Shown here: positions 42,742-52,334 of the stretch, piece by piece
Numbering within the stretch: position 1 is the first letter of the stretch
Layout: every line of letters begins with the position of its first letter
NCBI GenBank assembly: GCA_964036045.1
Contig: OZ038380.1
Span: 119,174,699 to 119,238,698 of the forward strand
Origin: Eutreptiella sp. 'Long Island Sound 2002'
Taxonomy: Eukaryota > Euglenozoa > Euglenophyceae > Eutreptiales > Eutreptiaceae
Reading direction: 5' to 3'
Length of the DNA: 64,000 nucleotides
The notes under the pieces: generated by a model
The model's input: only the letters and a program-made list of their open reading frames with translations
What the model was told of the DNA's origin: nothing
The model's database searches: none
Program-made: the position numbers and the translations under genes

Positions 42742-42903
42742 ATGGCCCTGCGTAAAGTGTCAGACCTCGAGAAGACAGTGGCCGCTGCATCTGGAGTATT
42801 CTGCGATGTCTGCTCAGAGGAACCGCCGTATCACACGGCAGAAGAATTGTGGGAAGGGCGCGCGATTGCTGATTGTGTTTTTTCTGCGTCTGCGCAAAAA
42901 TGA
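42742..42903 (+). CDS. small ORF or first exon with a CxxC motif
   Basis: A 53-codon ATG-initiated frame, too short for a default ORF cut-off, with A at -3 of the start. The protein is MALRKVSDLEKTVAAAS followed by GVFCDVCSEEPPYH and an acidic/hydrophobic end. The Cys-x2-Cys and a downstream His could be half of a zinc site. It ends at TGA 42901-42903. Balanced composition and a good start suggest real coding sequence, perhaps the first exon of the gene at 44.1-45.5 kb on the same strand. I could not find the joining donor site with confidence. Confidence 0.35.
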   Translation: MALRKVSDLEKTVAAASGVFCDVCSEEPPYHTAEELWEGRAIADCVFSASAQK

Positions 42904-43402
42904 ACAGACGCATTGCAGCGTTGAAAAGGTAATAGCGGCAGAGGGCAAGAGATGGGTTGGTGTTCTCATAGACGAGCCCTGGCGCCTTCATTCACTGATG
43001 CGCCACCGCGAATATCCGTACCAGGAGAAAACAAAAGTCTGTTATTGTGATAGAGGGGAGTAGGGCGCAGCAGAGCATTTTAGCAAGGTCCGGTCTGGCA
43101 CGATACAGTGCACCTTCAGTGAAGGAAAGGGCCGCAGTCAGGTTACAGACCATATGGAACAAAATAGACCAGCAGTGAGTTGTGCTGTGGATGGACAATT
43201 GATTCAACAAACCATTCACCACAAACCCTGCCGGGAACGACAAACACCTATGATTTTATGCACCACACAAAAAACGAAAAATAAAATAAAATTAAAAAAT
43301 AGTGTTTTGAAAACAACAGTTTTTGAAAAATAATATTGACCTAAAAGCCAAAAAACTCGACGTTTGTCATTGTTACCAATCTAAATCAGAACAACTTCTT
43401 GA

Positions 43403-43862
43403 GACCTGGGAGCCTTAGCACTTGTGTAAGGAGGCTCCGTACAGGAAAAGACTGTGTATTCTTGAAACTCTGAGTCTCCCAGATGCCCTCAACCCAGCAA
43501 AGTCACACACCTGGACCTTTTTGGTGTACAAAAGCGGAAACAGTGCCTTTTTCTACTTCAGAGTAGCAAGTGCACCGCCTTTTTGTGCCCTGGGAGCCTC
43601 AGACCTTTTGGAAAACAACTCCGTGCAACAAATTATAGTGCTTTCTAACAGCCTCGAGCCTCCGAGGATGTCACAACCCTCAACATCACAGAGGATGACC
43701 TTTTCGGCGTGGTTTTTGGCCCAACCTCCACCTTTTCATACCCAGGAGGTCCAGAACTCCACATGTAGTGGTCTGCAGCCTGAGGGGAGGCTAGATTTGT
43801 AAATAGAGGAACGTAGTTTGGTCCACTAATGGAGGACAAAAAGAGTCTGAGGCTCCCAGGTC
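43403..43862. mobile_element. MITE-like element with ~17-bp terminal inverted repeats
   Basis: GACCTGGGAGCCTTAGC at 43403-43419 is mirrored by GTCTGAGGCTCCCAGGTC at 43845-43862. A third, internal copy, CCTGGGAGCCTCAGACC, lies at 43589-43605 in the same direction as the left end. The 460-base element has no protein domain; its 126-residue ORF (43422-43802) is Ser/Pro/Leu-rich without motifs. No clear target duplication is visible. It lies just upstream of the unknown gene at 44.1 kb. Confidence 0.55.
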
Positions 43863-44111
43863 GCCCGGAAGCATTCCAGGGGCAGAAGTGACGCCGGGGT
43901 AGTTTGAAAATTTCACATCTCGATATCTGAACAACAATTTTACAGGAGAGGGCCGTTCTACATAAATAAAAAAAGGTAAACTGGCTGATCGCTTCCGTTA
44001 GAATCGGGACAAAGTTGGCAAAATCCCAAATAACTGGTCAGAAATTTACGCGCGGCGCAAGGTCTTGCGTGGCGTGTAAAATCATAGGTGAATCCTTAAC
44101 GCAACAGCGTT

Positions 44112-45540
44112 GGCTGTCTTAGTACTACGGGATGCACCACGGTACTGGCATGGTCATCCTAGCGTGGAAGAGCTCAAACGGCGTGTTCCTGTTGTTGTGC
44201 GCATGCTGGGGAACACAGAGGGAGCCTTGGCACGTATCCTGCGTGATCTAGGATTTGCAACCACGCGGCCTGTTGTGTGAAAAATCAGGGCACTGCTTGA
44301 CATTATTCACCCAGTGCCTGCCAAGAGACCGCATTGGCGGCCCCTCTGTCTAAAGAAAGAAAGGGTAAGCAGCAATGTATTGCTTCTTAACCTACTGCAA
44401 TTCACTAGGGACTTGGCCCAACACAATCCACCAGTTGTGCTTGTTTTATGTGACGAGAACATCCATTACCGCATTTGTAAGAGGATTTATTGTGAAAACA
44501 GAACGGGCTGGAATGTCCGGCTATTTTTCCGGTCACACCCTATACTATACGGCTTCTGGCACGCGTACAACTGTTGCGTGACACAAACATTTCGCTCATT
44601 TTGGCCGATTGTGAATTTTTTCCGCAGCGGTGACACTGTCGCCTGTTTTGCCAAGCTGATCACGATAGAGATAATCATAGATGCACTGACGTTGGGTATG
44701 GGCCCCCACATACGGCGCCACAACGAGAAATGTCACTCCCTCGGGTTGGCACGCCCAGCGAATGGGCAAAGTCGTCTTCGGTACGTCATCTGTAAAGCAA
44801 TGCAGGTTCTGTTAACACAATACTGTCCCATTGTACTATACATAGGACACCTCGTAAGGCAGTGCAATTGGGCCGGTGAGACCGCTAACACGGGTGTTTT
44901 TGCTTGTGAGGGATTGCATATCGTCATGTGTCTTTTAGACCGTCTGAACATGGGGGACACACTTTTAAAGTACAAACGCACTGTTGCAACTGCCTATGGG
45001 TGCCACACTGCATGGCACTCAGCTATGTATGGACAGTTGTTTGCTAAGGAGTTTTGTGAAAGTCTGCTCTCCAGCCTTGTAACGAGGAAAGGGCGAAACA
45101 GAGGTGCAGTGACCATTGACGATGTTGACGATCTGTACCATCTAATCAGTATCCGGAAAGAAGGTCACAGGGTTAATGTCTGCAAAATCCGCAATTCCTT
45201 TGTCGATTCCGTGCGTCAGCGGCTGACCGCTTACGTGAATGCAGAGTGTGTGTACGTGCCTTGGATCAGGTGGTGCGTGGAGCCTACTTGTGCAATCTGG
45301 GCACATTGGCCACGCAGGGGTGTACCCAGCTTTCTACCATCTCTTCTAGTTCTAAAGGGGTCTAACCATTACAAAAAAGTCTTTGTGTCTGTGTTGTTAG
45401 TGCTGACTCAGCAGGGGGCGCTTAAGGCTGGTTTTCAGAGAAACTTGTCAGAGCTGATTCCCCAACGCAGTGTGTTGGAGGAGCGGAGAGAAGTTTGCAC
45501 GATCCGGAACGTTCGGAGAAGATTGAAGACCATGCAGTGA
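44112..45540 (+). pseudogene. unknown, transposase-like gene with one in-frame TGA
   Basis: The frame open from at least 44123 encodes VLRDAPRYWHGHPSVEELK, meets TGA at 44278-44280 and then continues unbroken to TGA 45538-45540 (about 420 more residues). Central features are a hydrophobic strand ending in Asp (VVLVLCDENIHYRIC), then HPILYGFWHAYNC. Further on come HIGHLVRQCNW-like and NHYKKVFVSVL helices. The order strand-Asp, then His-Pro with Trp-His, recalls RNase H-fold transposases with large all-helical inserts, for instance proteins annotated with DUF6589. That is only a pattern resemblance. An intron ending in TCAG at 44286 could remove the stop. Palindrome 45541-45558 directly follows the final stop. 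Confidence 0.4.
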
Positions 45541-45614
45541 TGCGCGAGGCCTCGCGCAAACTGCGTCAAACAACAGGTTTTTACACCCCCTCTCTTGCGC
45601 GAGACCACTCGCAA
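45541..45614. repeat. two CpG palindromes after the 44.1-45.5 kb gene
   Basis: TGCGCGAGGCCTCGCGCA (45541-45558) is a perfect palindrome starting one base after the stop codon. TTGCGCGAGACCACTCGCAA (45595-45614) is an imperfect copy. They could be in a 3' untranslated region or an intron. Confidence 0.85.
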
Positions 45615-46092
45615 GGTTGTTAGCAAACCTATCAGTTTTGCATTCTGAGCAATACCTTAGCCGTTTTTGCTAAAAGTGCGTCATACATGGAATCTTCTCG
45701 ACCATTTCAATGCTTCTTAATACTTCGTTTCTGCCGAAACAGGCTTGCTCCTTATCACAGAATGGCAATCCTCGCCAGAAAGACAGGTGAGGAACTGGTG
45801 CATACCAACTACGACCCCGAAGAACAGAAAACGGAGAATGGAACGCCAAAGAAGGGGCGGAAGAAGAAGGAAACACCAGATCCTGGCCTGACCATGGGTA
45901 CAGACATCGAGGACCACCTGAAGCGAGATGGGGAGCAAGTGCCGATTGAGCTAAGCAAGGTTAGAATCGACCAGGAAAAGACAAAAGGACAGATCGGACA
46001 GAAAGATGCGAGGTTACTGCAAAAGCGTATTGAGTCACTCGAAGCTTCACCACCAACACGCCCCATACACGTCGTTCTCTGCGAAGACAACA

Positions 46093-46165
46093 GTATGTTT
46101 CCAACCAACTGTTCATTGTTCTCGTTGCGCGAGCCCTCGCGCATGGTCCTGTCTTCTTTTCGCAG
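46093..46165 (+). other. intron with CpG palindrome 21 bases before its 3' end
   Basis: GTATGT at the left, CTTCTTTTCGCAG at the right. TTGCGCGAGCCCTCGCGCAT (46125-46144) lies 21 bases before the end of the intron. Same arrangement as in 47640-47706. Confidence 0.6.
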
Positions 46166-46870
46166 ATGGCGATTATTGATGTGTATCTGGACAGCACAGC
46201 GTTGAAGCAGTTTTGAAGATTCGGGACAAGCGACGGGCAGCATGTCTGGATTTGTACAAGTGGCATACCACATGCACGGCTGATATTCTGAAGCCTGATA
46301 CACCGTGGGCCTTCCGTGCGAAACTGGCAGGACAAGCACAAGGAAGCGCAGAAGACGTTGAGCCAATACCACTGTATGAGGCGGCAGATAATCTCCTTTC
46401 TTTTGTTGAAGATCAGCAGCGGCGGAACATACCTGACACATACAACAATCTCAAGATCGCCATTGTCGATGCTGTGCAGATGAGTGCCGTAGTTGCAACC
46501 GCTGAACTGAAGCAACCGGGTCAAATTTTTTTTCATTTAACGGTGTTTCGACTCTGACCTTGTTATTATCAGGACAAAACGTATAAATTGTGGAAGGATT
46601 TAATGAAGTTTACCTACTCTGCTGGTCCGGATGCTGTGAAAAGATTTCCAACGTTCCATGATAAACGGAAGAAAGTCTCGAAGAACGCACTAAAGAAACT
46701 GGAGGGTATCATCCTGCCTGAGTTCTACAGGAAAGTGGCAGCCGAGACGCAGGAAAAAAAAACAACCCTCCAGTCGTTGCAGAAGATGATTGGCACCATC
46801 ATCATTGAACAGTGGGTCTCAATGCATCTGGACCACCCGCACAACGGCCAGTACCTTCGAGCTCAGAAAG

Positions 46871-46944
46871 GTGTGTATCGTCATTAAGGCCTGGGTTGTG
46901 TTTCTACATGGCTGCGCTACACCTTCTCTTTTTCTGTTCTGTAG
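46871..46944 (+). other. 74-bp intron, phase 1
   Basis: GTGTGT at the start and TTTCTGTTCTGTAG at the end. Splicing joins ...LRAQK to KEMRRHQQVA... in an open frame. It has no palindrome. Confidence 0.75.
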
Positions 46945-47639
46945 CCAAGGAAATGCGCAGGCACCAACAGGTTGCTGCACTTCGAAAGCAAGCCCTGAAG
47001 GTGACCCTTGGTACATGGGGCTATTGGCGAGAGCCTGAAGGCAAAAGTCGCGGTCCATGGCCGGTGTGGAAATCTATGTTGCGCGCACCACTGTGGCAGG
47101 TGGCAGAGAAAGGCAAACCCGTTAGCCCGCAAATCCTAAATGTCCAAAGACGTTTGGGTACAGAGTTTGCCAAGAGCCGTGTGGTCCCTGCTGGCGTTAC
47201 TGGTGACTTCAAGACAGTAGAACAGCAGGATCCATTGCTGGCAAGTCATACTATCACAATGAAGGCAACCCGAATTGCAGCTCTAGCGAATGAACCCCCG
47301 AGGCGGTACTTGGAGATTGGAAAGAACCTGATTGTCGTCAACGGCGACATATTTGAACATCTTGCTCCTGAGATGATGTGCCCGACCTGGCTGCATGAAG
47401 AAATGGCGCGTGCTGATACACTTATCTGCGGATCTCAAACTGTTGTTGACAACATGTACCACGTTCTGAACACGGAGACAGAGAGGCGCCTCAACGATGA
47501 TTTCAACGCGCCGCGTATTGGCAACATGTTGCGGATTCCCATCTTCAGTTGGCCAACCAATCCCAAGGCAGCAGGGGATCCTACGTTCTTCGACGTTCGC
47601 TGGTTGCTGATTTCCGCACCAGACAGCTGGACCAGAAAG

Positions 47640-47706
47640 GTATAATTTCGTCGTTATGTCCTCTCCTTGCGCGAGACATCGCGCAATGACCTCTCCCTCT
47701 TCGCAG
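47640..47706 (+). other. 67-bp intron with CpG palindrome 20 bases before its 3' end
   Basis: Donor AAAG|GTATAA, acceptor CTCTCCCTCTTCGCAG. The palindrome TTGCGCGAGACATCGCGCAA occupies 47667-47686, nearly a third of the intron. Exon frames match in phase 0 on both sides (TRK to ISNYL). Confidence 0.8.
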
Positions 47707-48560
47707 ATTTCGAATTATCTGACGTCTGGGCCTACTCAAGTACAGGAGATGGTAGACACTGAATTTGGCGGCCCCCTGCCGGTAGCGCATGTCATGTGGT
47801 ATTTCGATACTCACCTCCATCACCTGAAGAAGATTGATGGACCGGGCTTCACGGCTGCTTTTGCGGTCATTGATCATCAACCAGACCTGGTGCTCGGGGC
47901 CCGCGCGGGGTCCGTCAACCGCGCCCGCGGGGTGCTGGGGGCCGCAGCGTGGCCGACCCGGGCGGTGGCGCGGGTCGACAGGGCCGCGGTCTCGGCTCCT
48001 TCTGCACCCTCCGTGCCCTCCTCTGCGGCTGCGGCGGCTCCCGGCGAGGCGCCTGGGGCCCGCGCCGGGGCCACCCTCCCGCGCTGGCGGCGCGGCGAGG
48101 GCCACGGTCAGGGCCGCGGCGCGGCTTACTGGAGCTGCGGTCTCAGCCCCTTGTGCGCCTGGGGCCCCCTCCGGCGGCAGGGCGGCAGGGCTTGCAGCCT
48201 GAGCGGTGGGGGCGGTCTCTGGGTCGCTAGCCCGGTGTCGGCATAGGCTGCCCGGGGCTGCCCAGCCGGCGGCCCGACTGGCACCGCCGCCTCCGCCAGC
48301 TGCCGCTCCTCGCGCTCCGCGAGGGTCTCCCCCGCGTATCCCCGGGAGACGGGGGAGCGGAAGCGGGACCGGCAGTGGTGGCGGTCGTCCCGCTGGGGGG
48401 AGCCATCAGAGTCCGACATCACTGTTATCCTGGTAGGCATGCGTGGTGGCATGTGTGCCCTCCCCAGTACCTCCCGGTGTATCCGTGTTGTGCCGTGGGC
48501 AGTGCTGTGCAATGCTCCGAAGGGAGGAGGGGGGGAGCGGAGGGGGGGCCGGCGCGGGTG

Positions 48561-49485
48561 TTAGCCTCGTGTGGGCGGGGGCCAGTGGCCATCGATCGGC
48601 ACTGCGTTTGGAGGCGGGTGAGCCACACGGCTTACACGTCGCGCCCAGTATGGGGCGGGGCTCAGGGCCCTCGGCCCCCGGGGGTCGGGTGCCCGGGCGC
48701 TCTTGCCACAGGACCTGCCCTCTGTGTTGGCACCCCTGGTCCTGGATAGGGGGGGGGATAGGTTCGGGTTGGCCCAGCCGCGGGGTGCGTGCGTTGCCGA
48801 CGGGAGGACGGGGCACCTGGTGGGCTCCCTCGGGAACGCCTCGCTCATGACGGGGTACGGGGGCGTCGCCCTGGCGCCGTCGTACACCGGGCTGGTCGGG
48901 CGGGGGCGCGTGGGCGCCTCGCCCGCGCCTTCAACAAATACCGTGATCTTGCCCATCTCCAGGTTCTCGTCCGGGGGATGTAGAAGGTGGAGCGCGGCGT
49001 CCAACTCGGACACTCCTCCTGGGTATGTGGCCCGCGCCTGGTTCAGGTACGGGGCCGTGTTTCCGGGGCAGCGCGTCCTGAGGGCGTGCAGCAGGGCCAG
49101 GGGACTGCTGTGGAGGGACATGGCGGACCCCCGGCTCGTCAGCCGCAGGGTGTTACCCATGGACAGGGGCCAACTGGACCGGTTGGACGTGCGCCACTCC
49201 ATCCAGTGCCCGTAGAGGGCCGCCTCCAGGCTGATGAGCCCCAGCTGGACAGCGTTGGTGATTCGGTGCATCGCCGGGAGCAGCGTAGGGGCCCCTGCTC
49301 CGTTCAGGGCGCGGACGGCCGGGAGGGCAGCCTTGCTGAGGAAAGCCCTGGCACTGCCCGTCGGGTCGTGCTGGGCGGCAGCGTGCGCCTCGGGCGCCTC
49401 TGTTACCGCGTCTGCTACGAGGCCTCCTACGGCCGCCTCCCCCGCTCGGCCCCGTCGGCGAGGCATGCTGCTGCGGGCTCTGCAA
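48561..49485 (-). pseudogene. extra C-terminal region of E4, unknown
   Basis: A balanced, domain-like minus-strand frame: AFLSKAALPAVRALNGAG, TLLPAMHRITNAVQLGLISL, YGHWMEWRTSNRSSWPL, SELDAALHLLHPPDENLEMG. Toward its end it turns Pro/Arg-rich. It lies beyond the knuckle that normally ends LINE ORF2. Either the element carries a third ORF or an adjacent element has been joined to it. A Ser/Arg-rich frame (48126-48512) follows. Confidence 0.4.
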
Positions 49486-49506
49486 AGCGTGGCGGGAGGC
49501 TGGGGG

Positions 49507-49800
49507 TCAGGGCGCGAACACGTGTGACAGGTGCGTGACGGACGTGGGGTCCCCCAGGTGCATATGGATCCACAGGAGGGCGGCGCCCGCGGGGCCCACG
49601 CGTTCGTGTGGGGGGGTGTGTGCTCCCCCAATGCGCTGGTGCAAAGCCTCTTCTTCCGTGCGCCCGTGCGGGCCCACGGGACGTTTGGGCCAGGGGTACG
49701 CGGCCACCTGGGAGCACTGCGCGCACCTGATGGCGCCCGTTGGCGATGCGGAGGACACCGTGTTGCATTCCCCGCAGAGGTGGCAGGTGTGTGGGAGGTG
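49507..49800 (-). pseudogene. zinc-ribbon-like region of E4
   Basis: Read from about 49800 the minus strand encodes TCHLCGECN, 12 or so residues, then RCAQCSQVA. That is two Cys-x2-Cys pairs (with an extra Cys) in ribbon spacing. A helical stretch and LWIHMHLGDPTSVTHLSHVF follow. Four-Cys ribbons bind zinc and often nucleic acid. The frame shifts at both ends. Confidence 0.45.
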
Positions 49801-50762
49801 GGAGAGCGGCGACCAGGGGCCGAGACTGCGGACCCAGAGTCGTCCGATCCTCTGGCAGAGGGGGTGCCGGAGCTCCAGCAGGCGGGCGCGGACGCGGCGC
49901 CGGTAGTCCCTGCCGAGCGTCTTCTGCCGGACCTCCTGCCATGTGTCGTCGGGGAGAATCCCCTGCTCGTGGAAGGCGGCGATGAGGCCAGCCCACGCCG
50001 GACCGGGGTGCCCCTGGGGGTGGGGTTGCCATATACATGTGGCGCCCGGTGGGATGGGGCACCAGCGTGCACCACTGGCACTCGTCCCCGGCGTCCGGGT
50101 GGAGGAGGGCCAGTAGGTTGCCGTCCGCGACTGCCTCCCACCCTACCCGCAGCCTGTCGCAGCCGTCTAGCTCCTGGCGCAGCGCGGCTGCAAGGTCGGT
50201 GGGGAGCATGTGGAGTAAGGGCCCAAGAGTGTCGGCCAGCCCGGACAGGGCGTCCTCGTACACGGGGCCCCAATTTCGAATTGCGCCACGGCGAGCCGGG
50301 CGGCTCCGTCCTCCAGGGGGTTGCCACCGAATGGTGGCCACGTTGCGTCTTCATGTGTGTATCTCTGTGGCCCGGAGATTGATGGCGGTCTGGAGGACGA
50401 TGCGGGGGGGGATGGGCACCCAGATGACCGCGGACACGTCCCCATTCCACCCTGCTTGTGGCCCCGGGGCCGCCTGTAGCCATTCGTTTGCCGCCGCGTC
50501 CCACGGGTGGTCGGGGCCCTCCCCACGGATCATGGCTGGCCGCGCCCGGGTGTGCGGCCCCCAGCCCTCGAGCGGGATGGCAGGGGAACCGTTGTGCGGG
50601 GGTCTCCGGGGCGCGGCTGGCGGCGCACTGCCAGCCCCATTCGCGCGCCCACTCCTCGCCCACTATACACGCCACCCATGAGGTCATGGAGCCGCGCTTG
50701 ATGATCCATTGTGGGAAGAGGGCGTCTTGTAGGTGTTTCGAGAAACCCTCTGGCAGGTCCCG

Positions 50763-51280
50763 CTACGAGTGGGGGTCCTCCAGGATGCCGTTCATGACAC
50801 GGAGGCAGGCAACGAAGTCCTTGTCAGGGCGCGGGGGAGGGGGGCGGCAGCTGCCCTCTGCCGCGCTGAGCCATCGGTGCACCTGGGCCGCTGCGCTTAG
50901 GGGCTGGCAGAGGAGTTGCTCCGGCTGGTCATTGCGAAGCTCCCATGCGGAATCCCCCAGCCGGAGCATGTGCTGGAGGAAATTGTCCACAGAGGTCCCT
51001 CCCAAAAGGTGATAGCAGGCTATGGCGCGGAGCTGCGCCTCCGTCTCCTCGGGTACCAGCCCACAGCAGAAAACTTCCGTCCATGCGGCGCCCGCGGGGC
51101 GCCACCAAGCCATCCACAGAGCCTTGTCCCCGGGCGGGAGGTGGCGGGCGGCCTCTTGCACCGCCTGGCGGTAGTGGGGCTAGAGAAGCCGTGAGTGGGC
51201 GCACACCACGTGCATCTGCACTGGCGTTCCCTCCGGGCCACCACAGAGGAGGCACGGCTGCGGGAGGATTGCGAAGCCGG
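50763..51280 (-). pseudogene. E4 C-terminal zinc knuckle and following domain
   Basis: At about 51200-51256 the minus strand reads PCLLCGGPEGTPVQMHVVCAHS, a Cys-x2-Cys-x9-His-x3-Cys cluster (with a further His). Such clusters close LINE ORF2 proteins and contribute to target or RNA binding. TAG at about 51180 interrupts the frame after SRLL, and the same frame resumes at once with PHYRQAVQEAARHLPPGDKALW and continues to a stop after residue 132 of the 50763-51161 stretch. The single stop looks like a point mutation. Confidence 0.6.
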
Positions 51281-51293
51281 AGAGCCGCTCCTC

Positions 51294-52076
51294 TCAGACG
51301 CAGGCCCTGTGTTGCACAGGCGTGTGGCCGTCCCTGGCCCGCATCACGCGGTGGTTGGTGGCCGTCGCGGTGAGGTTCCGGGTGTGGACATAGGCTGTGG
51401 AGATGTGTGTCCTCGGTGCGTCAGCGCATGGTCCGTCTGTGTTCGCTGCGCGATCGGAACCGAGCGTTCGCATCGTGGGGGGCCGTTGGTCGAGGTGGTC
51501 GTCGTGACTAGCCACAATGAGCTGGGCGTGGCTGTGGCCCGGGGGCGTGTTGTGTAGGACGGTGTCCTGGGGCGCCGCCCAGTCCGCCTTGTGAAGTAGG
51601 GCGTCGCTGTGGTGGGAGGTGGCTCGGACATACCAAAGCGGGTGCCCGGCGTGTTGCCCTCGCGCGCGCAGGCCGTCCCGGAGCCATCGCAGGGGCATTA
51701 GGTTGACTACCTTCGCCGCGCCCGCGGGGACCCCTGTGGTCAGCTCCCGAACCGCGTGTCGCGGAAGGTGGAGGATGACTTCGTTGTCCATCGTATGGAC
51801 CCATGGCCGGTGGGCGCCGTATTGCAGGGGGAGGGAGGCGGCCACCCCCTCTCCGTCGGGCAGCTTGCCCGGGATGGCAACTGCCGAAGTGCAGGTGAGG
51901 TCGGCGGCGAGTCCGACGCTGGTGGCGTGCTTGCAGGGTCCGCCCCTTGACGCATCGAAGGAGTTGTGGCCCGAGGCCTCCGGGATCCAGTAGTACCCGG
52001 TGGGCCTGAGCCACCCCGCGTTGAGGTCGGCGGAGTGCCAGCGGATGTCTGGGTGGCTGGGAGTCAGTTGGTCCAC
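51294..52076 (-). pseudogene. RNase H-like domain of E4
   Basis: RNase H in LINEs removes RNA from the hybrid after reverse transcription. In this 260-residue frame, GHNSFDASRGG could supply the first Asp, TMDNEVILHLP the third motif's Asp, and PLWYVRATSHHSDALLHKADWAA the last motif with His and Asp. Spacing and the closing ALLHKADWAA fit the family; a clear Glu in the second motif is not seen. It lies between reverse transcriptase and the knuckle, the expected place in I-type elements. The assignment rests on motifs and position only. Confidence 0.5.
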
Positions 52077-52334
52077 GTTCAGCGCCCTGGTGTTGCCGGG
52101 GAGGACCGTTGGGTGGTCCTTTAGATGGTCCTCTGCTCAAGAGATCGTGCTTGCCCAGGACTGGAGCACCGTCACATGTTCCCTGTGCCACGCCGGGCTT
52201 CCGCGCTGGTGTACCACCAGGTGTCCCGTGTCCTCCGGTTTGTCCTCCAGTGCGTGCACTGCCATGTGTGGGTCCTGCGGCACCTCCGTAACCACCAGCG
52301 GGGCGGTGCCGCGGGGGAGTCCATGGGGCCTCGG

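Larger units (their letters stand above)
45757..47895 (+). pseudogene. multi-exon gene of unknown function, cut by E4
   Basis: Exons by frame and splice motifs: about 45757-46092 (Lys/Glu-rich, then a coiled-coil-like stretch), 46166-46530, 46573-46870, 46945-47639 and 47707-47895. Introns 46871-46944 (phase 1) and 47640-47706 (phase 0) join open frames exactly; 46093-46165 has strong GTATGT and CGCAG ends but the joined phase fails. A T run at 46211-46214 lacks one base to keep frame. The donor before 46573 is unclear. The 46945-47639 exon is domain-like (VVPAGVTGDFKTVEQ; NLIVVNGDIFEHL; DDFNAPRIGNMLRIPIFSWPT). No family recognised. Coding sequence stops abruptly at 47895, where GC-rich E4 sequence begins. 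Confidence 0.5.

Noticed and set aside
44365-44408. 44-base intron with GTAAGC start and CACTAG end inside the transposase-like ORF
   Set aside because: Its length is not a multiple of three, and the unspliced frame is open and protein-like on both sides, so splicing would break the ORF.
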